The notes beneath the pieces are model-generated. The model had not been told where the DNA came from. It made no database searches and saw nothing but the letters and a program-made list of their open reading frames with translations. This document shows positions 13,621 through 25,243 of a stretch of DNA of 64,000 bases, piece by piece. A program made the position numbers and the translations under genes. Positions within the stretch are counted from its first letter, which is position 1; each line of letters opens with the position of its first letter. The DNA is from Tamarix chinensis (Eukaryota; Streptophyta; Magnoliopsida; Caryophyllales; Tamaricaceae). The stretch lies in assembly GCA_030549775.1 (NCBI GenBank), contig CM060175.1, positions 101,848,922-101,912,921 of the forward strand. Reading direction: 5' to 3'.

Positions 13621-14199
13621 TGATCATACTGATTTTTTTTTGCCAAATTAGGCATCTCCAATGGCTTGGATCCTAAGTGTCTATCCACCATTTTTGCCGA
13701 TTTTTGTACTTTCATGCCACATTCCATCAATGATATGTTTTCTAGCAAATTCATCACTTTTAGCATATACTAACCCGATATTGATGTAACTTCCAAGGAA
13801 TAACAACTACATCAAACAACTTCTCCCATTTGCTATACGAGGTAATTAAAAGCGTATGCTGACTATGCCTTTTGATGCACTGAGTTTTATGATAGTTAGA
13901 TTTGTTTGAATATTATTGAGCTTAAGTATCCCGGTGTTAAATGTGGGTTGGATGATATTTTCCTAATCCTGTTAGATTGGTTCAAGCTTCTCACTACTTT
14001 AGAACCACAAAAATAAAAAATAAAAACTATATTTGAAATCAAAGTACACAACAACAAATAATAAATCGAGCACTATAAAAACGCCCACACCCACACTCAA
14101 TTAAAGTAACTCTTAAATCATTCACAATATCTTTAATGCATGTAACTGTATGCTGGTAATTTAAAGCTAGACCACACATCTAGTAGCGATGATGAAGAG

Positions 14200-15600
14200 T
14201 TTTATGTGTTTCGTCGAAGCGTCTTTAGGCTAAAATTTCATGTTCATCATTTAGATGATTGACTAAATATTCCTCCATTGTTGCCTACACATACCTATGA
14301 GTTTTGGCAATATATCAATCCATATAATCAGGAGCTATATCCCATAAGCATCAAGTCGGTGGCATAAAAACATCTGGTCATAGTATGCGTTCACGCTTCA
14401 AGAACCATTGGCTAAGCATATATACATAACAAATTTTGTGTTTCTTTAGGAAAGGACATTTGTACATTTTCTTAGTCGGCTTGATGGACTCCTTAGGGAT
14501 CACTTGTGCATATCCGAAATGGTATATCAATTGATATGATATATAAGTTTCCACTTTCTCCAAACAGTGTAATCAACCATGAAATAATGTCATGGGGAAA
14601 TGCCTATACATATCAACTACTTTGTATAAATACCAAATGACATGTGATAAAAAAATTAATCTAAATATAGGTATCAATATAATAAATATAATAAGAGTAT
14701 AATAATTTGTAAACATTTGACGCATGCATACAATCAATCTTAGCCTAAAAGTACTTGAGCATCTCCAATTTATTGTTGAATTTATTTGTACGAAACAACC
14801 TCGAACAACGGTGTTTGTTAGGATTAGAATATGAATGTTTCACTCAAAACCTAGGAAAGTATTTGTATATCATAGTTTGCTATAATATTCATTTATTAGA
14901 ATTATAACTAATGATCCAAGTATGTATTATATATATGATAATTATAAAAGTGAATATGATAGAGTGATACATCCCCACATTTGAACAGCATCAACTCTAG
15001 ATGTCATGCCAAGTTATCTACAAAAAAAAGTATGGATGCACCCCATACATAACTTTTAACACGTTTAATATCTTGGAAAGAGAGGAAATAGTACGAATTG
15101 AATTTATCGACAAATAATGACAGGGAGATCAACCATAATAGGTAACCACTTAATCTTGATTTGCCCTCTAACCAGTATGACTAAGACACATCTTAAAGCC
15201 ATTTAAATGACAACCCACCATTTCGAGTATCTTCATTCACTTGCTCTCTTTAATACTAGACAAGGAACTCAGATGGTCGTGTGTGTCGACTATCATCTCT
15301 AAATATAATGTATCACAATCAAATCATAGATATAGTGTAAGATATACATCCAAAAGGGTGATTGTCATCTCACCCTATGAGTTATGAAAGTTATTAATGT
15401 TTGGCTGACATATCTTAATAAAAACAAATATAAGTGGCATGTTGGCGTGCTTAAATATGTAGAGTGGAAGGTGTGACAATCTATTATCACAAATGAGAGT
15501 GATCGTCCAATGATAAATGCTTCCAAGAAAATTATTCAACATATCGTGCCTAGTGTGGATCTTCGGAAAACCACTATCCTAAATAACAAAAATAAACAAA
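14200..15600 (-). pseudogene. Plant-mobile-domain (PMD / MAIN-like) pseudogene
   Basis: On the minus strand, scattered peptides follow the order known for the aminotransferase-like plant mobile domain. A QPNINNFHNS stop GEMTITLLDV segment lies near 15350-15410. A DIKRVKSYVWGASILFFVDN segment lies near 15000-15085. QLIYHFGYAQVIPKESIKPT lies near 14475-14535. The GEMTITL(x)DV and FGYxQxIP motifs are hallmarks of this domain, found in MAIN-type genome-stability proteins and often carried by MULE or retroelement copies. Stops and frame changes interrupt every segment, and the spacing suggests insertions. No coding capacity remains. Whether it came from a host gene or a transposon-borne copy cannot be told. 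Confidence 0.65.
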
Positions 15601-18600
15601 CATAATGAATACATGATAGTTTAGATGGTAAATAAGAAATAGAGTTACAAAGTGCTAAACTTACACTCCCGAACCATAAATAGAAAGCGATGTGACCACC
15701 AAAGCTTGAAATCAAATCAGTAATCATTCGACCTCTAGGTAATGATCCAAGCAAATATCATTCATCATTCAATTGTATACCCTACTTATCTACACTAGCA
15801 TCGCCATCATCTTTGCTAGTACCATCATCAACATCCCTATCATCGTCGTCATCTTTGTGTACATATGTCAAGCAGGATGGCTGATCAGTCATGTGGGTTG
15901 AGGATGCTAGAAATTCCAATGATGATTTAGAATCTCCCACAATAGTTGTGTGGGTTAAGGATTATGATGCACCTCCATGAGTTGGTGATGTAAGAAAATC
16001 TACATATTCCACAAATAATAAAAAGCTTCGGTACTGTAGATGCCTACACCGACCATACATGATGGATAACTTGCATATTCTGCAAATATTGAAATGGTAA
16101 GAGTCAGATGACTTGATTTTGGTTGTTTTGGAGCTTTTCATATTATTATTGTTTTGTAGCTTCTTTTTGTTATTGTCGGCTAGATTTTTTACCTTATCTT
16201 GTTTATCTAGTCAAAGTTTTTTCAAGACTTATTAGACAAAACATCAGAGCATGTTATTCCATAGCATTTTTATTATGCTATTAGGAAGAGGTAACGGGAC
16301 ATCCCTCTGTCCTACCTAATACTTTGTCCTATATACAACTCATTAGAATTTCAATTAAAAAAACTATGTCAATTATAATTAATTACATGAACGTCTAATT
16401 AAAAATAAATAAATAAGCAAAATTAATACCTTCAGACGTCATATTTTTATTATGTATAATTTTAAATAAAAAAATTAGAAAGAAAATAAAAGAAATCAAA
16501 TGAGAGAAGGGAATGATAATAGAGGAAGAAGGTGAAATCTGGAAAGGAAAATAAAGGAGGAGTGAATGGAGGCAAATAATGAAAAGAATGGGGAAGGAGG
16601 TTTGGTTAGAATAAGAAAATGACATCATATGAAATAATTCTAGTGCAATTTTTGTTTAAAGAGTAAAAGTATTTTTTTCTAAATAACACCTATGAATGAA
16701 AAAAAACTGTAATTCTAATATAATGAAACTTCATGATGCGTACTGCAATAGAAGGCTGAAGGGTACAATATGCAGTCACCAAGATCGACCTACCCATTTG
16801 TGTGAACGCATCACCTTCGCCACACATTGGTCGTTGTCAAACCATCACCTTACCTTCTTACTTCTTCTCTCACATCACACTTATAATTCTAAGTTTACAA
16901 TATATATCAAGGACACCGATAGTAGGTGTTCTCATCTCATCTAACGTTTTAGAATAAAGATTGTCATGGTGTGGTAACCATCATCGCTTGCTCACCCAGC
17001 CGTTTCCATGAATGTCCTATCACTATCACACTACTGGTTGGTGGTGCACAACCTTACAATTGTTTCTTTTCCATTGCACACGAGGCTCAATTAGTTATAA
17101 TTTCATTTTCGATTAAGGATATGATGATAAATATTCTCATATTGTTTTACCCTTCCTTTATACATGATAATCGTGTCAAATTGGGGGTGCTGGAGACACT
17201 TGGATGTAATTAACCTATAGACCAAGAATATAAGAAATCTCTTGTTCTCTAAACTTGATTGTTTCTTTAAGATTATATTTGGGGATTGTGTTCAAATATG
17301 CATCGTTGTTATGTTTTGTTAGATAAATTTAGAGTTAGCTTAGGTAGGTATTTAACATTGATCTTTAGTCAAATGTAAAAGAGAGTACTTAGCACATCAA
17401 CTCAATTTTGTTGTGTATTATATATACAAAATAATGCACTATGTTTTCCCTTAATTTTCTCTTCCATATTTTTGCTCATGCTTAATGTTCATGATAGTAC
17501 GTGGTACTTTTAACTGACTTGGGATCACTCAAGTATTTCATCTATTATGGTCTTGAACTAGAAGCTAGAATTAGTTGAGATTAAAGGTTTATATGTGAAG
17601 AAGGTAGTGGTTTTAATGAGAGTATAATAAAGGCTTATTGAAGTAATATGTGAAGGTATCAGAGGTTTGCTGAAAGTGTATGTAGGGTCAAATTATGTGC
17701 AACTTGCTTTCATATGGCTTTATTCATACTCTCTAAAAGTGAAATTAGTTATCTAATTTTGTCTACAATAATAAAGGCTTGGATGGACCTTTCATATTAT
17801 CTTGATTTATCCTGCCTTTTGTTGTTCGTTTAATGTGTCATTATATCTTTGCTTTATTATAATTCTTGGAATAAATTATGAATTTTGGAAACATCACCAT
17901 GAAAATATAGTTGTTAGAAGAAACTAGATTAGCGTATATATGAAGGTGTTGATGATTTTCCCATTTTAGGAAGAAAGAGGAGCATATTTGGGCTATTTAT
18001 TTTTGTTGGGATGTTCCTCGATGTTGGAAAGTGTTTTTTTTTTTGTTTTTTCCCCCCTGACCTCTATTTTGGTTGCCTATTGTTTGAAGCTGTCACAAAT
18101 GTTGTAGGCATCTTGTTGAAGTTTCCTCTAGACGATATCATACATGCGACATGGGAAATTCCTTGTGGGTGTAACTCAGTTTTTGTATAGGTTTTTAAGG
18201 CAATCTTCAACTCTGTGTTGGGTAAAGAATTTTTTTTCTATCTAGGTGTGGTTGATCCCTTTTATAGGTCTTTGTTGTGGACTAATATTGGTTGAGACAT
18301 TGTTGAGGTTACAAATGAGGCAAGTAGTTCACTTTTGGATGATCAACAACCTTAAAAATCTACATAGAATGTGGGAAAGTTGTATACAATGATCCCAATT
18401 TTGGTGATTAATAATGTACATTATGATTGTAAAAAAAATTATTTTAATATTTTTCTACATACTATAAGGTCGTTATCTATATATTATTGTTCTTCTAAAA
18501 GAATTATATATTTTTTTTTGTTGGTAGAACTTAACATATATCATCTCTTTGACCCATCATAGCGCCATAGTTATTAACCTAAGTTTTTGTTATACACTTG

Positions 18601-19131
18601 ATAGTTGATAAATTGCATAAGATGCATTTATTAAATTATGACCCATATCCCCAACAAAATCGAGAAGCAAAATAAAATAATGGAGTCACAACTTTATAGG
18701 AAGATGTTTCTTTGTAATTACTTATGCCTGTTGTTGCTAGTTTCATGTATGGATTAAATCTACCCATAACCTTTGGACAAAGTGGCTATATATGATCACA
18801 TGGTGTATATTTTTTTTATTTCTTGAAACAATATGTATACAAAATTACCATCGTTTTGATGATTTATCTGTCATATCAATGTAGGATAGATTTCATTTCC
18901 TCACAACCTATATGTTGAAGTTATCTTTAATTGTAAAGGAGTCATGTGACTCATGTCCCATGGAGAGGGTGACGTAGTCTCAAAGATAAGTCAGAAAATG
19001 AGTTAAAACTTTTGTGGCCTTTTGTAATTCCTAACATATCATTTTTTTATGATATATGTGTATTTACTACAGTATTGGTATAATTCATATTTATATGCAA
19101 GTGAATTGTCCCGATGTTTTATATACTAATC
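15601..19131. other. Intergenic DNA without recognised gene
   Basis: 15601-16250 may extend the PMD pseudogene upstream; on the minus strand one ORF of 72 codons lies at 15536-15754. 16395-16630 is purine-rich and ends like a MITE, but no paired end was found. 16640-19131 has only short ORFs (up to 82 codons) with no recognisable protein. Confidence 0.35.
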
Positions 19132-19391
19132 GCATTAAATTTATTGGTTATTATTATTAGAATTAAAATTTTAGTTTAATTATTTCTTATTTAATAAACT
19201 CTTAATAAATTATTTGTAGTAGATAGTATTTCTATATTTATTAAATAGAAATATTAATATGGCTATATAATAATTGCATTAAATTTATTAGTTAGTATTA
19301 TTGGAATTAAAAATTTTGTTTAATTATTTCTCATTTAATAAACTATTAGCAAATATATTGTAGCAAATAGTATTTCCATATTTATTAAATA
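19132..19391. repeat. Tandem direct duplication of 116 bp
   Basis: 19132-19247 and 19276-19391 are equal-length copies beginning GCATTAAATTTATT and ending TATTTATTAAATA. They differ at about one base in eight and are separated by 28 bp. Non-coding and AT-rich. Confidence 0.9.
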
Positions 19392-22172
19392 TTTGTCCTA
19401 ATTATTCAAGTTTAGTGGTAACGAAAGTTGTTACTGTAGTTTATTGTGACAAAAACTGTTATTACCGTTGTTCATATACTATTGCAAAAAAATGATTTGA
19501 TACAAATAATTTATCTTTTGCAACTAAATAAAAATTTGTGACAAAAAAAAAAACTTTTGTGGCTTACCTTTATCGGCATTTTCCTGTCAAAAATAAATTT
19601 ATGCTCTATTTTGTTCTAAGAAAATTTAAGGGAAAGAAAATTAAAATTAAAATACTTTTCTTCGAACTCTTCTTAAAGAAAATCAAATAGTTAATTTTAA
19701 GTAATTTTATTCCTTACTCTTTTTCTATTTCATTATCTTATGTAAACCAAATAAAAAAATTATTTTCCTCTTTTCTTTAAAATTTTTCATGAACCAAATG
19801 GAACATTAGCAACAAAAATTGATATTATAATGTCAAATTTTAATACCACAATAAATGATTATGCTTGTAGTGAAACGTTGATTAATAATGATATGTAGTA
19901 TATAAATCGAGTTAAATGCATATAAATGAACAAAATTTTATGGTAATTTTCAAAGAGGAATGGTGGTTTTTAATTTCTCAATTTTAAGGAATATTCTTAA
20001 TAAAAAAATATTATTTCTATCTTTATACCACATAAAATATTTAAAACCTATGCATTAAATTATACACATAATTATTTTATTTATATATATATACACCCCT
20101 ATAATTGTTATAATAACAAAATTGATTTAAAGTAATATAATAATTAAATATAATTACTTTTGCAATTTGAACCCAACAATAAATTATTGAAAATAAACCC
20201 CAATCAAACCTAAAAATTTTATGGTGTTCTACAAAGTGCCATTATCCATGAACTATAAAAATTTCACCATTCAATCTTTCTCCGGTATTTCATTGTCTCT
20301 TACTCTTCAACATTTCCAAGGTCAAGACCCCACTAACGTGTATGGCTTCTCCTCACCAACCTAAGAATTACTTTTAATTACTCTCTCTTATCCCTCCAAC
20401 ATCAATCCCACCATCACAAATACTATTCATAACATGAACAACCAAGATAACCAATGAGAAAGATAGATATCAATTTATATATTTTATTGCATGGACAAAA
20501 TCCCAAACTCGAATTAAGCCATCCTAAAAATCAAACTCAAAAAATAAGGATAATTTGTTTATGATCTTTTTTAGTCCCTTCACCCTCCCGTTTGAAGGCT
20601 TCAAACTACCATATCCCCAAAAGAAAGCTTTGGTTTGGTGATTATAGTTATCCTTGATTGCAATGGTTCATTCTTGGTTGATTTTGAAACTTCGAATCTG
20701 ATTGTTGTTCATATCTAAAAGACTAGGGTCCTAGAGCTTGTTTTGCTTGTCTTCTTCTCGAATATGAGGTTCTTTGTCTACTCTAGTCCGAGATGAAGAT
20801 CTGATTTTGGAGTTAGCTCATCTTCTTTGACGGTTTTTTATTTATCGAGTGTGTAAGCTTGAGTACTTATATCAGCAAAAATCAAGGATTCACCGTTCAA
20901 TTCTAGCATGATATAGGCTCTTGATGAAAGTGTATTTCCTCGAGTTGCTTCTATCCTCCTTCGAACATGTTCGATCGTACTGGGTCCTTAGATCTGGTGT
21001 GATCCTACTATTCCTAATTCACAGCAACAAGGTATTAGATTTTTTTCCAATGAAATTAATGGCTACTTTGAGATGTTTCTCTCTTTCTTTAGTGTAAGTA
21101 ATATATTTCTTTTGTTGTTGGGTTTGAACTTTTGTTGTCTGTTTAATTGGTCTTCAACGACCAATTTGAATTGCAATGGCAATTCTGGTGTCGTTTAATT
21201 TGTGTGCCCGTGTTTATAGTGTTCTTCTATCGATGCTCATTGTCCATTGAACATCGTAGCTCCATTGACGCAAACAAGTAGAAGTAGACCTTGTTGGGTT
21301 GAGACGGTCGGAAGTTGGTTTTGAAGATGCCTTCAAATAACAACTTATACTAATATGATTCTCTATTTCTTATTGAAAGAAATTTATACTCTGTTTGAAT
21401 TGGAGTGAATCAATACGATGGTAAATATTAAAAATTAACTTAATTGAATAAAATGAAGGTGAATCAAAGTGAATATTTTAAAAATCTCATTTGAATTGAG
21501 GTGAGTGTGTAAATTTTACTTATGTTTTACCTTCACCTTTGGTATCCCTGAAATTGAAGGTTAACGGGAATTAACAGCAGTAAAATTGTAATCCTAATTT
21601 ACTTAGTTGAAGTTAATAAAATTTGCCCCCAAATAAAATAAATTAATTGATTCACCGCAAACAAAAATATCATTAGACTAGTTTTAGGTTAATTTTTGTT
21701 GATCTGTTAATTATAATTCTTAGATTTATATTGTAAAAGTAATCAGAATTAATTATTATATGGATTTTCATGAATTTGATTATTATATATTAATTACAAT
21801 ATTATATCTTAAATGTATGTATAAACTATTGTATAATTTTTAATTGAGGTACAATATAACTTATACAATATAAATATAATAATAATGATTTTTTATTGAG
21901 AATGTTCTATATATTTGAAAAATCGAAAATAATCATTCATTAGTGGAAAAAAAAAGTGCGTGTTTCTTAGCCGAAAAAGGCCAGGCGTTCATTTCTCCAT
22001 ATGCGTTAAACTCTATATATATCATACACCAACGAGCCTATATTATTATATGGGTTTATGAGTATGCATTTACTTCATTTATTTATTTTAAAATATATTA
22101 ATTTGCAAATAGTTTAGAGGCTTATGTCTAAGTTCTATCTAGGCTTCCAAATGGCAGATGCATAACGCTCGT
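19392..22172. other. Intergenic AT-rich DNA, possible transposon debris
   Basis: No gene was recognised. 19430-19560 has GTGACAAAAA/TTTTTGT-type short repeats, and 19863-19872 reads TGCTTGTAGTG-like, resembling the terminus of a CACTA element. No matching opposite end was found. 20240-21340 is less AT-rich, but its reading frames are closed. Confidence 0.35.
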
Positions 22173-22180
22173 CTCCGGTG

Positions 22181-22556
22181 CGGGGATGGCAAACGTTGTT
22201 CCATGGGATTCTCGTTCCCAATTCTAAAATAAATCTTTATTTTCAAACCCAATCTACACTTCTATTTTTACTAACGGGAATTTTGAGTCTCAATTTTCAT
22301 GTTAAATATATCCCCATTCTTAACCTCATATCTAAATTTTTTCAAATAATTTTGTTCTTCTTATTTTGTTATTTATTTAGAAAAAATATAATGTTATATT
22401 GCATTTTTGTTCATATATATATAGGATGGACGTGAGAATGGAGATCCAATATTCATTCTTGAAAAATTTTTCAAATTCTAACTCATTCCTAAAAATATCT
22501 TATGAATAAAGAATCTTCAACGGGTTATAAATCTACAGAGATTCTTGGCATCCTTA
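22181..22556. mobile_element. hAT-type MITE, 376 bp, 8-bp TSD CTCCGGTG
   Basis: A perfect 8-bp duplication CTCCGGTG flanks the element at 22173-22180 and 22557-22564. The left end CGGGGATGGCAA and the right end (reverse complement TAAGGATGCCAA) match the plant hAT consensus TAGGGATGGCAA with a few changes. The interior holds an 85-codon ORF that looks accidental. Non-autonomous. Confidence 0.88.
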
Positions 22557-22564
22557 CTCCGGTG

Positions 22565-24632
22565 ATATAATATCATTGGACCTTTTGATAGCTTTTAAGA
22601 TGATGAGATATTGGTAGTTTTTTTTTTGTATTTGTATCCAACCAATTTTTTTAATGTTATTTTATTAATTTATATATTTTTTGATAAAATAATAAAAATA
22701 ATTTTAAAAACTTATTTACATCATTTATTAAAAAATAATAAAATATTTAATTTATATATAACTTAAAAAATAAAGTAGAAATAAAAAAACATTAAAATTC
22801 TAAAATATTTTTTAATTAAAAATTTAATAATAGAAACTAAGTTTCTTTTTAATTTAAACTTTATTTATCGGTGGGTCTCTCCATTTGAAGACTATTCTCT
22901 GTACCAAAACTTACCCCAGCCCTGTCTTCGGTATATTCTTGTGTAAGCGAAAATAGGAATTTGGGATTTGAACAAGAAGACTGGTCCTGCCTGCCGTTCA
23001 TTCCGACGCATTCTTCACTCTTTTTTAAGTTGAAAAGAAAAAAAAACAAAAAAAAACGAGCACTGTGTCCGAAGAATTTTGGGATTCAAGCTAGTACATG
23101 AATTACCATTCAATATTTCTCATGTCCTTTATTTTAGCATCAATTCTTCTTCTGTCTTTACTCCATTTGATCATGGCTTTTGATACCTCTAGTTCACGTT
23201 TACACCAAAAAAAAAAAAGTTTCATGGGTTGTTAACATTCGATTATTCAATGTGGGAGGATTGGAGGAGCATATGCGTTGCACGCCATTTGCGATGATGG
23301 AAACGGAACATACAATCCTTCTTCTCATCTAAACTAAAAAAAAATGTGAGAATAATAAATCGGTGAAAAAGCTTCTGCAGGTAAAATGGAAGAAATCATA
23401 CCTCAGTGATTCAGCAAACGAATCATGCATAGCGTACTTTGTAAAAGTTTGCAAAAATAAAAGTGAGAAATGTTTGGGAATCGACACTGGTTGCTGGACT
23501 CTCTAAGGATATGCAACAGAGGGTGAGTCTGGAGGAAGATTAATGTATTAGTGAGTACAGAAGACGAAGAAGAGGAGAGATAAGAGGGAAGCGTGGAGAG
23601 TTCGGAAATGAAGAAGGACATACAATCCTTAGGTCTCCTAATGCTTTTGTTAAGGTGCATATATTTACCATTAGGTCTCCTACTGAGAACAAAGGGAAAA
23701 GGAGCATACAATCCTTCTTCTCGTCTAAACTTAAAATAAAAAAAATGTGAGACTGCTCGTCGAAACCTAAGGGAGCTTTCCCTTAATTTTTTCCTCTTTG
23801 ATTCCGTGCCCTCCTTTGAACTCCAACTTAATTCACGAAGACAAAGGACGGGAATACTGACGCCGACGGCGAGAAAATCAAGCCCCAATTGATTCATGAT
23901 TTGTCTTCAATTTACTACACGTTGTCATTCGAGGGTCCTAGACCCCTAGTATGTTGCTAATCAAGTATGTCCTTATTGAATAAAATTATGATTTGTGGAA
24001 AAAGACAGTCGTTAATAGCCCAGAGGCTACGTGTGTGTTTGATTTGAGAAAAATAGGAAGGAAAGAAAATAAGAAGAAAAGAATAATAAAAAAATAAGAG
24101 AAGTTAATATTTTATTTTATTTTATTTTGTTGTTGGAAAATTTTTTATAAACAATTAATTTTAAAAAAAATAGTGTTTAGTGTATAAACAGAAAATTCTA
24201 AAAAAGTTAAATGTTATTATTTAAATAGTTTTATATATTTAATAAGAATTAAAATATTATATTGATACACAAATTTTTTTCTAAAGTTTTTAATAAAATC
24301 ATAAAAATTAGATGAACTCAATATTAATTCCAATTTTTTTAAGAAAAATTTTAAAATACTACATGCATAACTAAACATAATTTTTTATTAAATATTTTTA
24401 AAATAAGTATTCATCGATGGCCTTGGTGTGTATTAGATTGATGGACTGGTAGTCGCCTCAATGCCCTACCTTTAGTATTTGGAATTGAGTTGGATTTGTT
24501 GTTTTTGTAGTTACATCAATGCACTACCTTAGAATTTGGAATTAAATTGATGAGACAGTTTTGGTTATGGCTTTGATATAATAATTTTGTACTTTGAGAT
24601 GATGTGAAATGATTGTGTATGATTTACTACTG
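22565..24632. other. Intergenic DNA; no confident gene
   Basis: Contains the repeat listed at 23309-23751. A 164-codon minus-strand ORF (23403-23897) has no recognisable domain. 23990-24420 starts with a TGTTTGATTTGAG-like stretch and ends near ACTAAACATAA, reminiscent of a MITE, but no target-site duplication could be fixed. Confidence 0.35.
23309..23751. repeat. Dispersed direct repeat around CATACAATCCTTCTTCTC
   Basis: The 42-bp segment 23309-23350 recurs at 23705-23751 with few changes (CATACAATCCTTCTTCTCRT, then CTAAACT and an A-rich run ending ATGTGAG). A shorter copy of CATACAATCCTT lies near 23618, and AGGTCTCCTA occurs twice between (about 23630 and 23672). Confidence 0.85.
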
Positions 24633-24640
24633 GCCATGAG

Positions 24641-25243
24641 TAGAGATGGCAACGGGACGGGTACGGATCGGGTACCCCTTATCCATATCCGAACCCAATA
24701 AAAAATTTGATAACCATATCTGTACCCGTACCCGTACCCGCATGGATATCCGTTACTGTACCCATATCCGTATCCGACGGATAATCCGTTACCCGACGGA
24801 TATCCGTCGGATACATCAAACCCGTTATCCGACGGATTAAAATTACCTGTTTATCCGTTTTGTACCCGTTTACCTGTCATAATATATATAATTTACCTAC
24901 AAAATTATTTTTTGATATTAAAAATTAAAAAATATATATAAAAAATCCAATAATTCATCAACTTAGTAGGGTTAAATGTAAAATGATAATTTAATTTCTA
25001 ACTATAACTTATTCTTATATAAAAAGTTAAGGATAAAATGGCAAATATATAACGGGTAAATGGGTATGGATATGGGTAACGAATATCCATCGGATACGGA
25101 TATGGATACCCCGTACCCGTATCCGTACCTGAATCCGCCGAGTATTTTTCACCCTTACCCATATCCGTATCCATATCCGTTTATCATTATCCATTTCGAT
25201 ATCCGTCGGGTTTCGAGTATTATCCGCCCCATTGCCATCCCTA
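24641..25243. mobile_element. hAT-type MITE, 603 bp, 8-bp TSD GCCATGAG
   Basis: A perfect 8-bp duplication GCCATGAG sits at 24633-24640 and 25244-25251. The ends TAGAGATGGCAACGGG and CCCATTGCCATCCCTA are inverted repeats of the plant hAT type. Both flanks inside are packed with GGATATCCG / CCGTACCCG words (24650-24870 and 25060-25210), typical of subterminal transposase-binding repeats; the centre is AT-rich. No transposase. Confidence 0.93.

Noticed and set aside
23403..23897. 164-codon minus-strand ORF.
   Set aside because: No recognisable family, contains a poly-Ser run and spans local repeats. Possible, but not supported.
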